DNA from: Cryptomeria japonica
Lineage: Eukaryota > Streptophyta > Pinopsida > Cupressales > Cupressaceae
DNA: 64,000 bases
Direction: 5' to 3'
NCBI RefSeq assembly: GCF_030272615.1
Contig: NC_081410.1
Coordinates: 225,483,415-225,547,414, forward strand
In this document: piece by piece, positions 1 through 12,096 of the stretch
Numbering within the stretch: the first letter of the stretch is position 1
How the letters are laid out: each line of letters opens with the position of its first letter
Made by a program: the position numbers and the translations under genes
Notes under the pieces: generated by a model
Databases searched by the model: none
Told to the model about the DNA's origin: nothing
Seen by the model: only the letters and a program-made list of their open reading frames with translations

Positions 1-945
1 GCAAGGATATAGGTTTTTCTTTCTGGTTCTTTCCCTATTGAGCTCTTGAACCAATTATTTTATTAATATATATTTTAATGGCTTGCCACTTTTGCCAAAA
101 AATAAGTAAATAAATAAACAATAAATTCTAAATAAGCAATAAATAAATAAATAGATATTAAATCTTAAATAATTAAACACCAATAAATCAATAATAAATA
201 AATAAGCTTTAAATCTCTAATAACTAAATATTTGAATAAAACTATATCAAACCAACAATTAAATTAATCAACCATAAACCATATAATCTTTCATCAAACT
301 AATTAAACAAATCAATACACACTTGCACACTCACAATACCATAACTCATTGACTGACATGGCGAATCATGCCAAGACAACTGATGACTCAAGGTAGACAT
401 CTTAATCCTAGAGTATATGAAAGGAACTCACGCCATCTCTAACAACTTGCCATTGGGTTTTAAAGACATGCTCAGACTTGTGAAGCCAAGTGGAGTCAAT
501 GTCTGGTACCTACAAACCTATATCAATGCTAGACACAACATATATGATACATATATATCATAACAAATAGGCAAGTGTTAGAGAGTTGCAATGATATATC
601 ATTCTCGCAATGAGTGATATGACATCGTTTCTACTCACAAAAATAATCACACAGTAACTAGGCACATCATAACACAAACTCATCACATATAATCAGGAAG
701 TAGGGTTAGCTTAATCATAATTCTATCAAATTCATAATCCATACAATCCATCTAACATAGCAAGTGCTTATGGAGACCGTCAATATAAAGCCATCATATC
801 ATGATCATCAATAACAAGTATCATCATAAACATTTGGATTATAAATAGAGTTAGCACATAGTATAATTCCATCAAATATTATCATAAAGTAAACTAAGCT
901 ACACCAATAGGGTCTAGACAAATACAAGGAGAAGGATGAGTCAGG
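1..945. other. AT-rich non-coding stretch upstream of gypsy remnant
   Basis: No reading frame of note on either strand. Positions 60-250 are dominated by AATAAATA-like words. From about 330 the composition is more even, but I recognise no domain, LTR end or primer site. It joins directly onto protease sequence at about 946, so the gag and leader expected upstream of a gypsy protease are missing, either lost or outside the window. Confidence 0.6.
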
Positions 946-2300
946 GTGAGACACTACAATGATCCTCTTATGATTGCTGTTATTATCAATGATAATTCTA
1001 TAAGAAGAACCCTTGTCGACAATGGATCTGGGCTTAATATTTCTAGCATGGATTTATTGCATAAGATCAATGTGGATACATCTCTTATTCAACCCGATTT
1101 CCTTACTATTCATGGCTTTGACAATATTGCTAAACAATCTTTAGGTATTATAACCTTGCCTATTAAGGTAGGACTTGTTATTTTTCCTACACTTATACAT
1201 GTCATGCCCGATAATCTCACCTACAATCTTCTATTAGGATGACCTTGGCTTCATAATATGCAAGTTGTCCCTTCTAATCTCCACCGCAGTGTCAAGTTCA
1301 TCTACAAAGATAAGATGTATACTTTGTATGTTGATACTAATTTACAAGTCCCACTGCAAACCAAATCTTCTTGTTCAGCTACTTGTAATCCTTCTTCCAA
1401 TTCTCCTACATCTTAAAATACATCTATTTCCTTGAATACCCTTGTTCCCTCTAGTGATTCCAAGACTCCTGAAAAAAGGATTCTACTCAATCTAAATCTT
1501 CTCCCAAAGATATATTTTCTCTTGAAGAGGTACTCTCAGATGATGATTGGGGATCTCTAGATGTTAACCCTACTTTTGTGGGAGAATATAGGGTCTCTTG
1601 GAAAGGATCTATGATTGGGAAAGAGAAAGATAAGGAGGAACCTAAAAAGCAACCCACTTTGTCTAAACAACTAAGTAACAAATTTGTGGCTGCTTCTAAT
1701 TCAAACAATTCTTTAGAATCTTCTTCTAATACATATAACACCAAGACCTATGAGGCCCCACCATCTCTTTCTGATTTGGAATCCCTTTATGGTCCAGGTT
1801 TTCATATTTTAGCTAAGAGTGGATATAATGGCTATGGTTGTGGTGCAAATGAACAAGTAATTAAGGTTCCTTTAGAAAATAACATGCATGAAGCTTCATT
1901 TGGACTTGGATATAATCCTTCAAATCCCACCAAAACATCTAAAATACCATCTCTCAATGTGAATGCTATATTTAGTAGTGATGATGACCTCATCTCCATT
2001 AGATCATCCTCTATGAGTCTCAACACTCATCCCTCTCATAAGGAAATTTTGGTGATGGACAAGTCTCTTTATGAATCTCCTAAAGAGATTCCCAATCCCG
2101 ATTATGAGGTTTTATCTTTTATTTATTCTAATATCCTCTTTCCTAGAAATAAGGCCCTAATGAATTATATCTGTCCTTCTCCTAAGGTTTCTTGTATGCA
2201 AGAGGAACATGACTTAGTAGTTTATTCTTCTCCTAAAAACTACTTTCTTGATCAAGACTTCTCAATACTTATCATCTTATACATTTTTTTAATCTCTTAG
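946..2300 (+). pseudogene. Ty3/gypsy protease plus G-patch-like region (decayed)
   Basis: The first 98 codons are a retropepsin-like aspartic protease. LVDNGSGLN occupies the catalytic D-x-G position, and the domain ends with the typical NLTYNLLLG followed by PWLH. A TGA at 1240-1242 interrupts the G-R-P-W motif. The frame continues to a TAA near 1414 and then shifts near the A-run at about 1472. From 1578 a 240-codon frame contains GPGFHILAKSGYNGYGCG and a later FGLGY, which resembles a G-patch glycine-rich RNA-binding motif. The same order (protease, PW.H.MQ, G-patch-like) is seen on the minus strand at 42.0-43.4 kb, so this is the same broad gypsy group. No reverse transcriptase follows. 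Normal DTG/DSG is replaced by DNG. It is non-functional as it stands. Confidence 0.8.
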
Positions 2301-3446
2301 ATGGTAGAACATTTAACATGTCATATTCAAATTCTTCATCCAATCTATCATATCTTCAAATAACATTAGTGGCTATTATGTTGCTCATTATTATGTGACA
2401 TTGGTAGCTCACTTAATAGGGGCTCATTTTCATTCATTATGGTACAATTTCACGTGCAATCATACTTTGGAAGTAACATAATAGCCTATTTTTGTCCTAT
2501 CTCTTGTCTCTATGTGTGGGAACAAGAGTGATTTCAAACATCTCTCCTTCTTGAGGTTAAAAATTTCTCCTTTGTGAAGTAGTGTCTTTTATAAGGATCT
2601 CTCATTGATTTTAGAGGTGCATATTCCTATTAGGGTTTCCATCTCTCATATTGGAACAAGTATCCTTAATGAGGATCTTAAGTGCATATCCTTAATTGGG
2701 ACTTCTTCCTTGGTGTTGGAAGTCAAATTCTTTGCTTCATTGAGTGGTATCTTTTAAAAGGAACCCTTCTATGTTGTGAACATGTGTATCCTTGATGAGG
2801 ATCTCTTTCCTTCTCTTAAAAGAGTGTTTTTATAAATGACCTCTCTTTGATGTCCTTTCCTCTATGCTTGGGGGGGGAAAGAGTGATATTTCAATCTTCT
2901 TTCTCCTTTCCTTTGTGGAGTTGCATTTTTCATTTTATGTCATCTCTTGCATAGAATATGGGTATTCCTTATTTAGGACCTATTCTCTATGAAATGAAGC
3001 ATCTTTCATGAACAATCTCTCCTTAGTGAAAGTGTGCAATCTTTTGCTAAGAATCCTCTTTTACTACATATTGGAGAAGGTGTGTATTCTTATTTTCCTT
3101 CTATTTTTCAAGATGTTAACTTTATCAAAGATTATCTTCTATTCTTAAAGGTGGATTTCTTTTTCATAATGATCTCTTCCTCCTTTTTCACAATTTAAAA
3201 GGTAATTCTTTTCTCAACCCTAACTTTGCATTCTTCCTCTTAATCGTTCATCTTGTGTTAGAGAACTCCAATCCTCACACTCTTTGTTGTTTTGGAATTG
3301 TGGTTTAGTTCTATTTCTTACCAAATGTTCCATGATGAGCTTTGATCTTGTATCAAACCTTGTTGTGAGCATTTTTCATCAATTTCCTTTCACAATTCGA
3401 TGTGGTAAACATGATACCTAGTTTCACCTCACTAAATTAGCAAGCT
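2301..3446 (+). other. Low-complexity 3' spacer of polymerase-less gypsy element
   Basis: No domain is visible. The stretch is rich in short pyrimidine-biased words such as GAGGATCTCT and TTCCTT that recur irregularly (for example near 2600, 2670, 2800 and 2990). Reverse-complement relatives of these words, including a TATGCTTGGGGG box, occur at about 21.9-22.4 kb. I read this as the internal spacer of a non-autonomous element that has replaced the polymerase. Confidence 0.45.
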
Positions 3447-3457
3447 GAAATGGGGGG
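3447..3457 (+). other. Polypurine tract-like site
   Basis: GAAATGGGGGG followed by CATA lies after the spacer, where a plus-strand primer site would be expected before a 3' LTR. The minus-strand relative at 21.63 kb also has a long G-run followed by CATA. The exact LTR start is not clear, since no TG dinucleotide follows immediately. Confidence 0.4.
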
Positions 3458-3689
3458 CATATAGCTACCCTTGAATTTCATCACTTCCTTAGTAAGTATC
3501 TAGGTGATTTTGTGATTTTATCTAGCATGTGGTTTTGTATGGTGCGGTTCCTAACAATGTATTGCATATACCACTAGGGGCTTCATTTGACACCTTATGG
3601 ATATATCCTTTTTCATGAAATGTTTACTTTTCTGTACTTTAGATTGCATATGCATGTAGTGTCATATGAACGCTAAAGTGGGCACTAAA

Positions 3690-4790
3690 TGTAGCATCGC
3701 AAATTGTACACCCTTAATTGGGTGGTACAATTCCACGCTTAGGTTAGCACCTGCCTTAGTGTGTTTGCATCTTGCATCTCAATTTCCCTTTAAGCATTTA
3801 ATTAATTAATTTAATTAAATCTAATATCTTCTTTCATCACTCTACACATCATAAAATTGGGCCCTTTGCCCTAAGTGTGCCCCTTTCTATTTTATTCTTT
3901 TAATTAATCATTTCATCAAATACCCTAATTATGTCTTATTTCAACCTTCAAGGTTTGATTTCGCATATCTAAACATCACAAATTCCCACATACTCCTAGA
4001 ATTTGGTTTAAAATCACAACATCTTGCTTTCCCAAAAATTTGGCGAAAAGTTGGTCAGACCATGTGGGTACCCACATGGTCTTGAATTTTTCTCCCTGAA
4101 TTTCGGGAGCATATTTTGGTGGTATTTTAATATACAAATCCAAGAGATTGGCTACAAATATTATTTCTAAGTCGGCCTATGACTCAAAACAAAGTTAGGG
4201 TCTCCTACATAAACCCTTCCTTTCCTCATTTGAAGATCTAAGATCTAGCGATTGAAGGAGCCTCTTGTGAAGTGAAAGTGCAGATTATGTGAAGTCTACA
4301 ACAACAAATCAAGCATTCATCAAGCCTTCATCAATAATTGTCAACATCCATTAGGACCTTTGAAGACATTGAAGAATGGTAGGAGATCACTAACTGTTGA
4401 TTGGCTTGTACCTCTCTATTAGGGTTTGGTATGGTTTCATGTTATTTTCATGTCTTTGCATGAGCTTCATTGACAGATTTACATTCATGCTTTACATATT
4501 TAGTTCATTTGTGATTTTAAGCATTTACATTTACATTTACAATCATTTAAGGTTTTCTCTCCAAATCATAGGGTATAACTCTAGATTCTTTATTACTCTC
4601 ATTGAGGATCTTGCATACACACAAGATTCTTGCACACGCATATTCGATACATTATCGACTATTTTTGGAGGTGGAAACCACCAAAACAAGGGATTTGACT
4701 AAGGAAAAACCTTATATAGACACATAGACACCATTTTTCAAATTGTAGGTACAAGTACAAAAATCCGACGAACACGCGATCTTTGGAACC
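3690..4790 (+). repeat. Probable LTR-derived sequence of the gypsy remnant
   Basis: TGTAGCATCGCAAATTGTAC at 3690 looks like an LTR-type start, and a TTTGGAACCGACAGAG sequence at 4782 resembles a gypsy primer-binding site. Between them is non-coding DNA with a TATATAAAC-like box absent and only weak short frames. No second copy of this sequence occurs in the window, so neither boundary can be proved by LTR-LTR alignment. Confidence 0.3.
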
Positions 4791-4844
4791 GACAGAGTAC
4801 ACATAGATATAAACCCAACCTCCAAATTTGGACTTATTATTCAG

Positions 4845-5013
4845 GGACTAGGGTGTAGTGCCTTGGTCCTCCCTAGGATGAGGGTGTAGCACCCTGGTCC
4901 TCCTAAGGACTAGGGTATGGCACCCTGGTCCTCTGTATTTTTCTACATTTTTTGGCAGTTCTGCAATTTCAGCCCTCTATTCTGACAGGAACTAGGACTT
5001 GGCTCCCTGGTCC
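4845..5013. repeat. About 30-bp tandem repeat with internal dyad
   Basis: Three adjacent units begin at about 4845, 4876 and 4907, and a looser fourth lies at 4990-5013. Each has the form GGACTAGGGTGTAGCACCCT followed by GGTCCTC. The first and last bases of each unit are inverted complements (GGAC...GTCC, AGGGTG...CACCCT), so each could fold into a small stem. Confidence 0.7.
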
Positions 5014-5559
5014 TACACAATTAGTATAAAATTTTAGTGCAAAGTACACATCATAATTCCCCTCCCTTCTTTTTGCTTAGTTTCTCAATTTCAGTTCTGT
5101 TAGATTCTGCATTTTTATCTTAAACTTGTATCTTTGTTTATCTCCTAGCATAGTTGATTACATCATCATATTTCACACATCTACTCTTCATTTACAAAAA
5201 AGGAATAGAAACCCTAAGAGATATTATGTCTCTCTCTCTTCCTCACAAGAAGTAGCCAAAGTGAACTATCTCCCTAGGATCTTTCGTATTCCACTGTGTG
5301 TACATGAGAGTGGGATTAGGTCTTAGTCACCCGATTCCATTTTTATGGTGTACAGATCCATACCATACATACAAATTCATACCCAAGCAATGCATCAAGT
5401 CAAAATGCAAAATATTTTGTACAAGTGGAAAATATTCTAGTGGTCTATATTTTTTGGTGGAGGTAATTTTTTTCTAGCGAAAGGAATATTCTATTGACAT
5501 CAGTAGTTGACCTTTTGACCTGATTTTCCCTCCAAGCCCTAAAAATTTGTAGTTGTTTT
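5014..5559. other. Non-coding stretch before LINE 3' end
   Basis: No supported gene. A short plus-strand frame at 5126-5326 shows no recognisable motif. The 3' end of the minus-strand LINE probably lies between 5400 and 5560, but I see no clear poly-A tail to fix it. Confidence 0.5.
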
Positions 5560-8232
5560 TTCCATAACTTCATCATACGGAGTCAAAATCAAACCTAGTT
5601 GTTGAGACTAATTCATGCAAGTATTTTGTATTCATATTGGCAACTACAATGGTTTCTTCAATGCCATCTATTGCAACTTTTCTATATTCATAATTATTTG
5701 TTGAAATCTCATTGTTAGTTTCTAAAATATCATTATTTTCTTCTTGTACCTTCTGGTCTTCCAAAGGAGATAAAAATACTACTAACTTATTCCATTCTTG
5801 AGTAATGTGACAGAAGGTAACAAAATCTAAAGACAGGTATAAAGTCTCACAGTCTGATTGGCCACCAAGGCCAATTGCTAGTTCATTCCCTCCACCTACC
5901 ACTTATTCAACATATCAAATACAATCCATGAATTAGATTCACAGATGATATCTCTCCACCAAGAGCATAAATTATCTCCAATGTATAAAGGATAGCAAGA
6001 GCTTCCATAAAGTTGTTAGTATGCTAACCTTTATAAAAAGAAAAGAATAAAAGGAAAACCCTAGAATTATTTCTTCCAACCCCACCAATCCCTACATGCC
6101 CAAGATTACCTCTAGAATAACTATCAATATTTATCTTCAAAACATCTTGAGGAGGAGGTGACCAACAACCATCCTGATAGACCTTTATCTTGGCCTATTG
6201 ACCCACCTTGAAAGAGGGGAGCCTCATACCACATCCCACAAAACCCAACCTCTGTAGAATAGCCAAATCACCTAGATCCACATGAGAAAAAAAATAAATT
6301 TTAATGATAAGGTTTCCTACACACACTACCAATTCTCATCTATAATTGATGACTCGACATTTTCTCATCCTAAAAAATCTTTCTAATCCTTTCTAACCAT
6401 ATTTCTTAAAGAATAAGGAAGGGCCTATGTTCCAAGAAATGTACAAAAAAACATGAGTCTTAGCTGGGGATTTCAACAAAATGTTCTAGGATTCACCCAA
6501 GGAGGAAGCATAAAAACAAGTCTTATTCCAAATTCCCCTTTAGCAGTGCCATATTTTCTTAGAAAAGGGGCACGGGAAGAAAAGAGCATTCCTCACTATT
6601 ATTACACAAGACACACATAGAAGGGTCAATAAATCCTCTCTTTCTTAGATTATCCTAGGTGAAGAACCTATTTTGAACAACCATCCATATGAAGAAGTTG
6701 CATTTGGGCCAAGAAAACTTATTCCATGCCTATTTCCACCAAGGAACCGAAGACTCCTATGAATCTATCTATGCAACTCCTGAAATATGAAAGTAAATGA
6801 GAAGTTTCCTTTCAGATTGAGGATCAAACCAAGAATGTCTCTCCCCTCCAAAGAGTTATAGTCTCTACCCTAACAGAATATTTCCAAGCTCCTAATGATC
6901 CTCCTCTGATCACCCCAAAGGCCACTCGTGAGGTTCTTTCCATCTAAACACTTCTGCTTGACCAAAAATTTGAGAAGTTTTATAATACTCCACCTTACTT
7001 TGGAACCCATCATAAGAAAATTGTTACATAACTATGAAAAATGTAGATACATTGATATGATTGGAAGGGTAACATCCCAGGAGTCAATTTAGTGCCTCTT
7101 TTGAGTGTGCTCCAAATCGTAGAACCTTTTTCCCACAAAGCTACAATGAGGAACATCATTACTCTCCTTTCCAATACACTCAAATAATTTGAAGTGAGGA
7201 TCCTATCCCAATCCTAGTCCTAATGACAACACCACTTCCAATAGAGTTAAGCCACCAAGGCCTAGCCATTAAGACTCACCTGTCAGAAACCAACACTCCC
7301 TTCTTTGATCTACAAACAAAATCCCACCTAAAAAAATTGTATTCCTTTAAAAAAAAAATTTGGCAGATAAGAATCGTTAGGAGATGATGTCAAACTCATG
7401 AAGCAAGGAGTTACCTACACAAAACATCTCTATAAAGGGAGAACCTAAATCATCAACTTTAGAAGAGTCACCCTCCCAACAATAAAATGCCACCTACAAA
7501 TCTAACGAGTAACTTTCTTTCAAAACTTATCTAAAAAATCCTACCAAAACATGCCATGAAATGAACCTATAGCAATGAGAATACCAAGAATAAAAAATGG
7601 AAGAACACAAATTTGGAATCTAACAATTTGAGAAATCCTAGATTGGACAGGCTTGGGAGTATTAATAAAGAATATGAAGGACCTATCCTCATTAACTCTT
7701 TGCCTAGATACCACTAAGTAAATATCTTAGATTAATAATTTTTTTCTCTTGATAATATTAGCAAAGCGGTATCATCCATAAATTTTAAATGAGAATGGGG
7801 AGGAAATCTGTTGCCCCAATTCCAACCTTGAATCAACCCCTTCCTCACACAATATTTTGCAAATCTCCCAAAATTTTCAACCATTAAAATAAATAAATAA
7901 GATGAAAGAGGATCCCTTTGGAAAAGATCCCAAGAAGCTCCAAAGAGATTAGAGGGATCACTATTAATTAAAAAAAAAGAGAGGAGGTGACACAAATCAT
8001 GACCCAATTGATCCACTTGTTGCTAAACCCAAAGGCTTCCAAAACCTTCTGCAAAATGGTCCAATTGACACAATCATAAGTTTTGGCAATGTCGACATTG
8101 ATAAACATAGCCTTATCTATAGAGTTTGTCAAGGATTGAATGACCTCTATTTCAACAACAACCCCATCTAAAATTTGCCTACTAGTAACAAAAACCCTTT
8201 ACTCTAAAATTAAAGAGCTAAGCCATCGATTA
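5560..8232 (-). pseudogene. LINE reverse transcriptase C-terminal half and RNase H
   Basis: Reading down the minus strand, SRQILDG and MFINVDIAKTYDCVNW (8190-8070) are LINE reverse transcriptase motifs. They are followed at 8016-7732 by QRDPLSSYLFILMVENF and LKFMDDTALL. The latter is the catalytic F-A-D-D box, here with M in place of A. At about 6160-5950 lies an RNase H start (KINIDSYSRGNLGHVGIGG), followed by TNNFMEALAIL. Its C-terminal part, ending in FCHITQEWNK, continues at 5902-5573 in a shifted frame. Multiple stops and frameshifts make it a pseudogene. The zinc-binding region at 6.5-6.8 kb is barely readable. Confidence 0.75.
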
Positions 8233-9030
8233 TGTTAGGATTCCCAAAGATACTGAGAGGGGGGGGGTGAATCAATATCTGATCGGTATATGATTTTTTT
8301 TTAACTTATAATATGAAAAGCATTTCAAAACTGTGTACCGGTAAACCAAAAATAATGTAGTATATGAGAACAATAAACACAACACGAAAGACACACCATA
8401 ACACAATATTTTAATGAGGAAACCTGATGTGGGAAAAACCTCGGTGGGATTTGTGACCCACAATATTCGCTTACTAGCCAATAAGGGAATATTACTGTTA
8501 CAATAGGGGCCTGCACATGCAGGAAGGCCAAGTGCCTAGAGCTCACTGCTCATTTACAAAAGAAGTCACACTGACTTACAAAATTGGATTATACAAATGA
8601 AATGTCATGTACTACTTCAGATCAACATCTACTATGCCAGATTCAGTACCAGTTTAAGCTCTGCAATAATCATAAACCCTTATCCAAAATCTGCCTTACA
8701 ATTCGCATATTAGGTCTACAATATTCTAACCATATCCACTTCCTATCATCTCATCAAATATTCTCTAAGATCTCATACTTATATGAGTCTTATTACAATT
8801 CTCCACATCAGCTTAAAAAAGGATTTTATAACTAAATACAAAATATAATAAAACAAAATTCTTGTCGGCCATGGTGCCAGTGATCAATCTTTTCGGTGTC
8901 GGTGAACTGTGTGCCAGTGTAGAGTCTGTCGGTGTCGGTGCCTACCGGTATCATATGATTGTAAGGTTGCCATCATTGAAAATACCTTCAATCACCTAAA
9001 ATTTCTCATTGTAGTGTGTATTTTCCAACA
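8233..9030 (-). repeat. 3' LTR (798 bp) of the element inside the LINE
   Basis: Minus-strand start TGTTGGAAAATACACACT and end GGGAATCCTAACA. A PPT lies directly upstream and LINE sequence directly downstream. It contains the G8 motif TGAGAGGGGGGGGTGAATCA (8253-8272) shared with the other long-LTR copia elements in this window. Short GTCGGTG-type words cluster at 8870-8950. Confidence 0.75.
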
Positions 9031-9042
9031 ATATCCCCCTTT
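9031..9042 (-). other. Polypurine tract
   Basis: Minus-strand AAAGGGGGATAT lies immediately upstream of the 3' LTR. A second purine tract, AAAGGGGGAGTAGTAGAG, lies about 165 bp further upstream (9191-9206). It may be an old or alternative plus-strand primer site. Confidence 0.7.
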
Positions 9043-9239
9043 GGCATTGATGGCAACACTCATGAGAAAAATTAAAAAATGTATCCAAAAATTGAAGTCA
9101 AAAAATCTTGCCAAAAACTGTACCAAAAATTGTACCAGATGTGTGCTCCCCCTGAGCAGATGACTCTAAGTCATTGGATTTTTCTAATCTCTACTACTCC
9201 CCCTTTGACATCAATGACAAAGGTTGTCATTCATTGTCA

Positions 9240-12030
9240 GTAGAGTGTGGTTCCTGCCTAGATCCTTGTAACTGGTGGCTTACAATCTGATAGATGTCTG
9301 CCAATGCAAAATTTTGACTATCACTGAATCTCTTGTTGTCCTTTAATGCTGCTTATGTTCTTTGAATTGTACCGGTGAGTATGTGCATTTTCTCTTATGG
9401 TGTCTTAAGTCTGGGAACCAGAGCCTCAAAAATTTCTTTTCTCAAAGAAATGAGGTAATCTAGTTTAGGACCTAGTTTGCATTTTAAATCCTTTTCCTTA
9501 CACTTTATCTTTTCTTTATCTTTTTATAACTTCTCAATTTTCTTCTCAAGATCTGCAATGTTCTTTTCAATTTCCAAAAATGAATCTAATGTTCCTATTA
9601 AATTGTCAGCAATATTGTTGATTTCTTCTTGAGCTTTGCTGATCTTCGAATCTATGTCCTCTGTCAAAATATCAGTTTTGCACTTATCTCTGTACAGTTT
9701 TTTGAAATCCAAAATTGTTTCTCCTAGTGCCGGTAATAAGATTTCCATTTGTTCCTTATTCTTCTTTACTATTTCCTTAAAGAATTTTTCTTTCTCCTTA
9801 TTCATTTTCTCTTTGAATGTGTCTTCATTTATTTGGTCTAGTGTAATTAGATTGCTGATTATATACTTAGACAATGTGTCTAGTTGGCTCAAAAAATCTT
9901 TATTATCTATGTTACACTTTGGAGCTATCATTTTCAAAATTGGTAATGTATCATCTATAGCCTTGTAAGCTTGTGCATTACACTCTGTTATTTTCTTTAT
10001 TGAGTCCAAGAGTACCTATGTCACATTTGTAGGCTGAAATTCAGTTATTGATGTGTCGGATGACTGTCCAACTGTTCTCACAATCTATATTCCATCGGTG
10101 TTTGTGATATCTTTGCTTTCCTCTTTCTCAGGAGGATCTGTTTGTGTTTGCATTTCAGCTACCAAGGGTTTAGGCTTGTCAGATGTAGTTGGTGGTACAG
10201 TCTAAATAGGTACCTGAGAAGAAGCCTATTTCTCTATGTTTTCTTCAGTAAGAACCTATTGTTCTACTATTTTCTCAGTGTCCTTTCCTGAAGGTGTCTC
10301 TATTTATGCCTCTGAAGATTTCATTGTAGTATCCATTGTCAGTTTCTCTGAAGAACTCTTAGTATTTACTATCAATTTCTTAGTATGCACCTTTGTACTG
10401 TCCACTGCTGATATCTCAGTTGGTTTCTCTGAGTTGTCAACTGATTGTTCTAGCTCAGTGGATTTAGCAATGTTTGTATCACTCACAATTCCAGTAGACA
10501 GGGGATCAACTGATTGCTCAATTTGTTGTTGTTCCCCAATTCCAATGTTTCCAACTTCAACAATTTTTAGTCAGTGTCTCAGTAACCACTTTTGTATTCT
10601 TAGTTGATTCCTTATCCACCACAATATTTACCTCTTGGGTGTCTATGTTCATAGTGTACAAAATTTTAGACTTCGGATTTGTATCTTCATGAAGAGTCTC
10701 CATACTCTCTATTGCCAGTTGTTTGTCAACAGTATCTACCGGTGGAGTATCACAAAGAGGTGGGGGCAAGTTATCAGTTATCTTAAGGCTCAGAGGTCCA
10801 CCTACCTTACCTTTACCCTTATCCATGTCCTTTTGGTAGACCTTGATGGGCTTAGGTCTTTTAAGTTCTTCTTGTTTCTCCTTTTCAACAAAGAATATGT
10901 CCCATTGATCTGCAGCTTCTTCAGTGATTTCATTCACTCTGCCTACCATTAGTGTTACATGTTGGTGACCAGTTGAAAACACTGTCCGGTTGGCCTCACT
11001 GATTAATTCATCCATCTCTTTAGTGGAGTTCACTGGGTGAACTGCAAGTAATTTTTCTATTTTTATCTTTTTATCTAACTCAATAATAGCTACCCTTCTA
11101 GCTTCTAGTCTTCTGTATAAATCATTTGGTATATCATCAATAATTTCCATCAAAAATTTCTTGTATATGTCTAACTGTAAAATTACACTATTCTCTACAC
11201 TCTCTTTATCATCATTTGGAAGTGTGTTATACAGCTTGCTAATATTTTTCATTTTTCCATCCTCAGTTATTTCATTTAGAAGTTTGTCCAATGGAGCAAT
11301 ATCTTGTTTTTCCTTCTTTTTCTTTGGGGTCAACTTCCTAGTTGGAGGCCTAACTGCTTGTTGTTTTTGTTTTGTTCTTCTAGGTGTAGGTGAGGGTGTT
11401 GGTGAGGGTTTTCTTTTCCTTACTACCCTTTTGAACTCAGTCGGTATATCACTTTTAGAAGAAGTTGCAACCGGTGAAAGATGAGCTTCCGGTTGAAGTC
11501 CTTCCAACTCACTTTCCTTGATACCAGTTTTGTTTAATACATCTTCCTTAATTGCTTTAGCTTGTCTTGAACCTCTCCTTACTTTCTGCTTAGTTTTATT
11601 GACTCTTTTCTGAGATTGGATACCACTCTCAATTATTTCAGCATTGCCAAAAACTTTCTCAGATGGTTTCTTAGGTGCTTCAAGGAGGGATTTTTCATAG
11701 GTCTCAATTATGTTATCATTGGTCTCATATCCCATCTCGGTTACCCAAATAGTTCAAGGGACAACTGCCTCCATCCAGATTTCATCATTCTTGATTACAA
11801 AACATATTTCCTTTTGATATTTATCCACAATTTCTTGGGATAGCCTTACTCTTGTCTTCATTCTAGCCTTCAATGCTTGAAAATATTCATTTATATGTTT
11901 CTCTTTGTTTTCTCCCATGTTGTTTAATATATCCAACAATTGCTTTCCTACCAGTATATCAAAGCCAAAGTCTTTCCTACCAATACTGAGTAATTCCTTG
12001 GTAATGTATAGCATTAAGAATACAAGCATA
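9240..12030 (-). pseudogene. Accessory coiled-coil ORF of LTR element (unrecognised)
   Basis: A reading frame of roughly 930 codons runs from about 12030 to 9240, with a frameshift near 10550 and several stops (11752, 10305 and others). The N-terminal 100 residues look globular. Then comes a very basic Lys/Arg/Pro stretch near 11.4 kb (RKRKPSPTPSPTPRRTKQKQ), a mixed helical part, a Ser/Thr/Glu-rich low-complexity part at 10.2-10.5 kb, and a C-terminal Lys/Glu-rich coiled coil at 10009-9524. I do not recognise the family. The location, between an LTR fragment and a PPT plus 3' LTR, marks it as cargo or an extra ORF of a copia-type element, not a host gene. Most internal stops sit in place of plausible Gln codons. 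Confidence 0.6.
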
Positions 12031-12039
12031 TTTCCAAAT

Positions 12040-12096
12040 CTGAAAGTTCCCTTCTTATCACCTACAATTTCTCTTTGGAGTGTGCATTTGCCAACA
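12040..12096 (-). repeat. 5' LTR start fragment
   Basis: These 57 bases align with the first bases of the 3' LTR (8975-9030). Both read TGTTGG, then AAATxCACACTxCAA, GAGAAATTxTAGGTGAT and GAAGG. By eye about four in five positions agree. Homology stops where the accessory ORF begins, which marks a deletion joint removing the rest of the 5' LTR, the primer site and gag-pol. Confidence 0.55.

Larger units (their letters stand above)
8233..12096 (-). mobile_element. Deleted LTR retrotransposon with accessory ORF, inside LINE
   Basis: On the minus strand the insertion starts TGTTGG at 12096 and ends CCTAACA at 8233. Its 3' LTR is 8233-9030. At the 5' side only about 57 bp of LTR start remain (12040-12096). 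Gag, protease, integrase and reverse transcriptase are absent. The interior is one long decayed accessory ORF. The flanking LINE bases (minus TAAGT before, TAATC after) match at only three of five positions, so the target duplication is decayed or uncertain. Confidence 0.65.

Noticed and set aside
4397..4702. 101-codon plus frame with hydrophobic start
   Set aside because: AT-rich composition gives many Phe/Ile codons. It lies in LTR-like DNA with no motif.
10236..10607. 123-codon plus frame
   Set aside because: It is the antisense shadow of the minus-strand accessory ORF's Ser/Thr-rich region.
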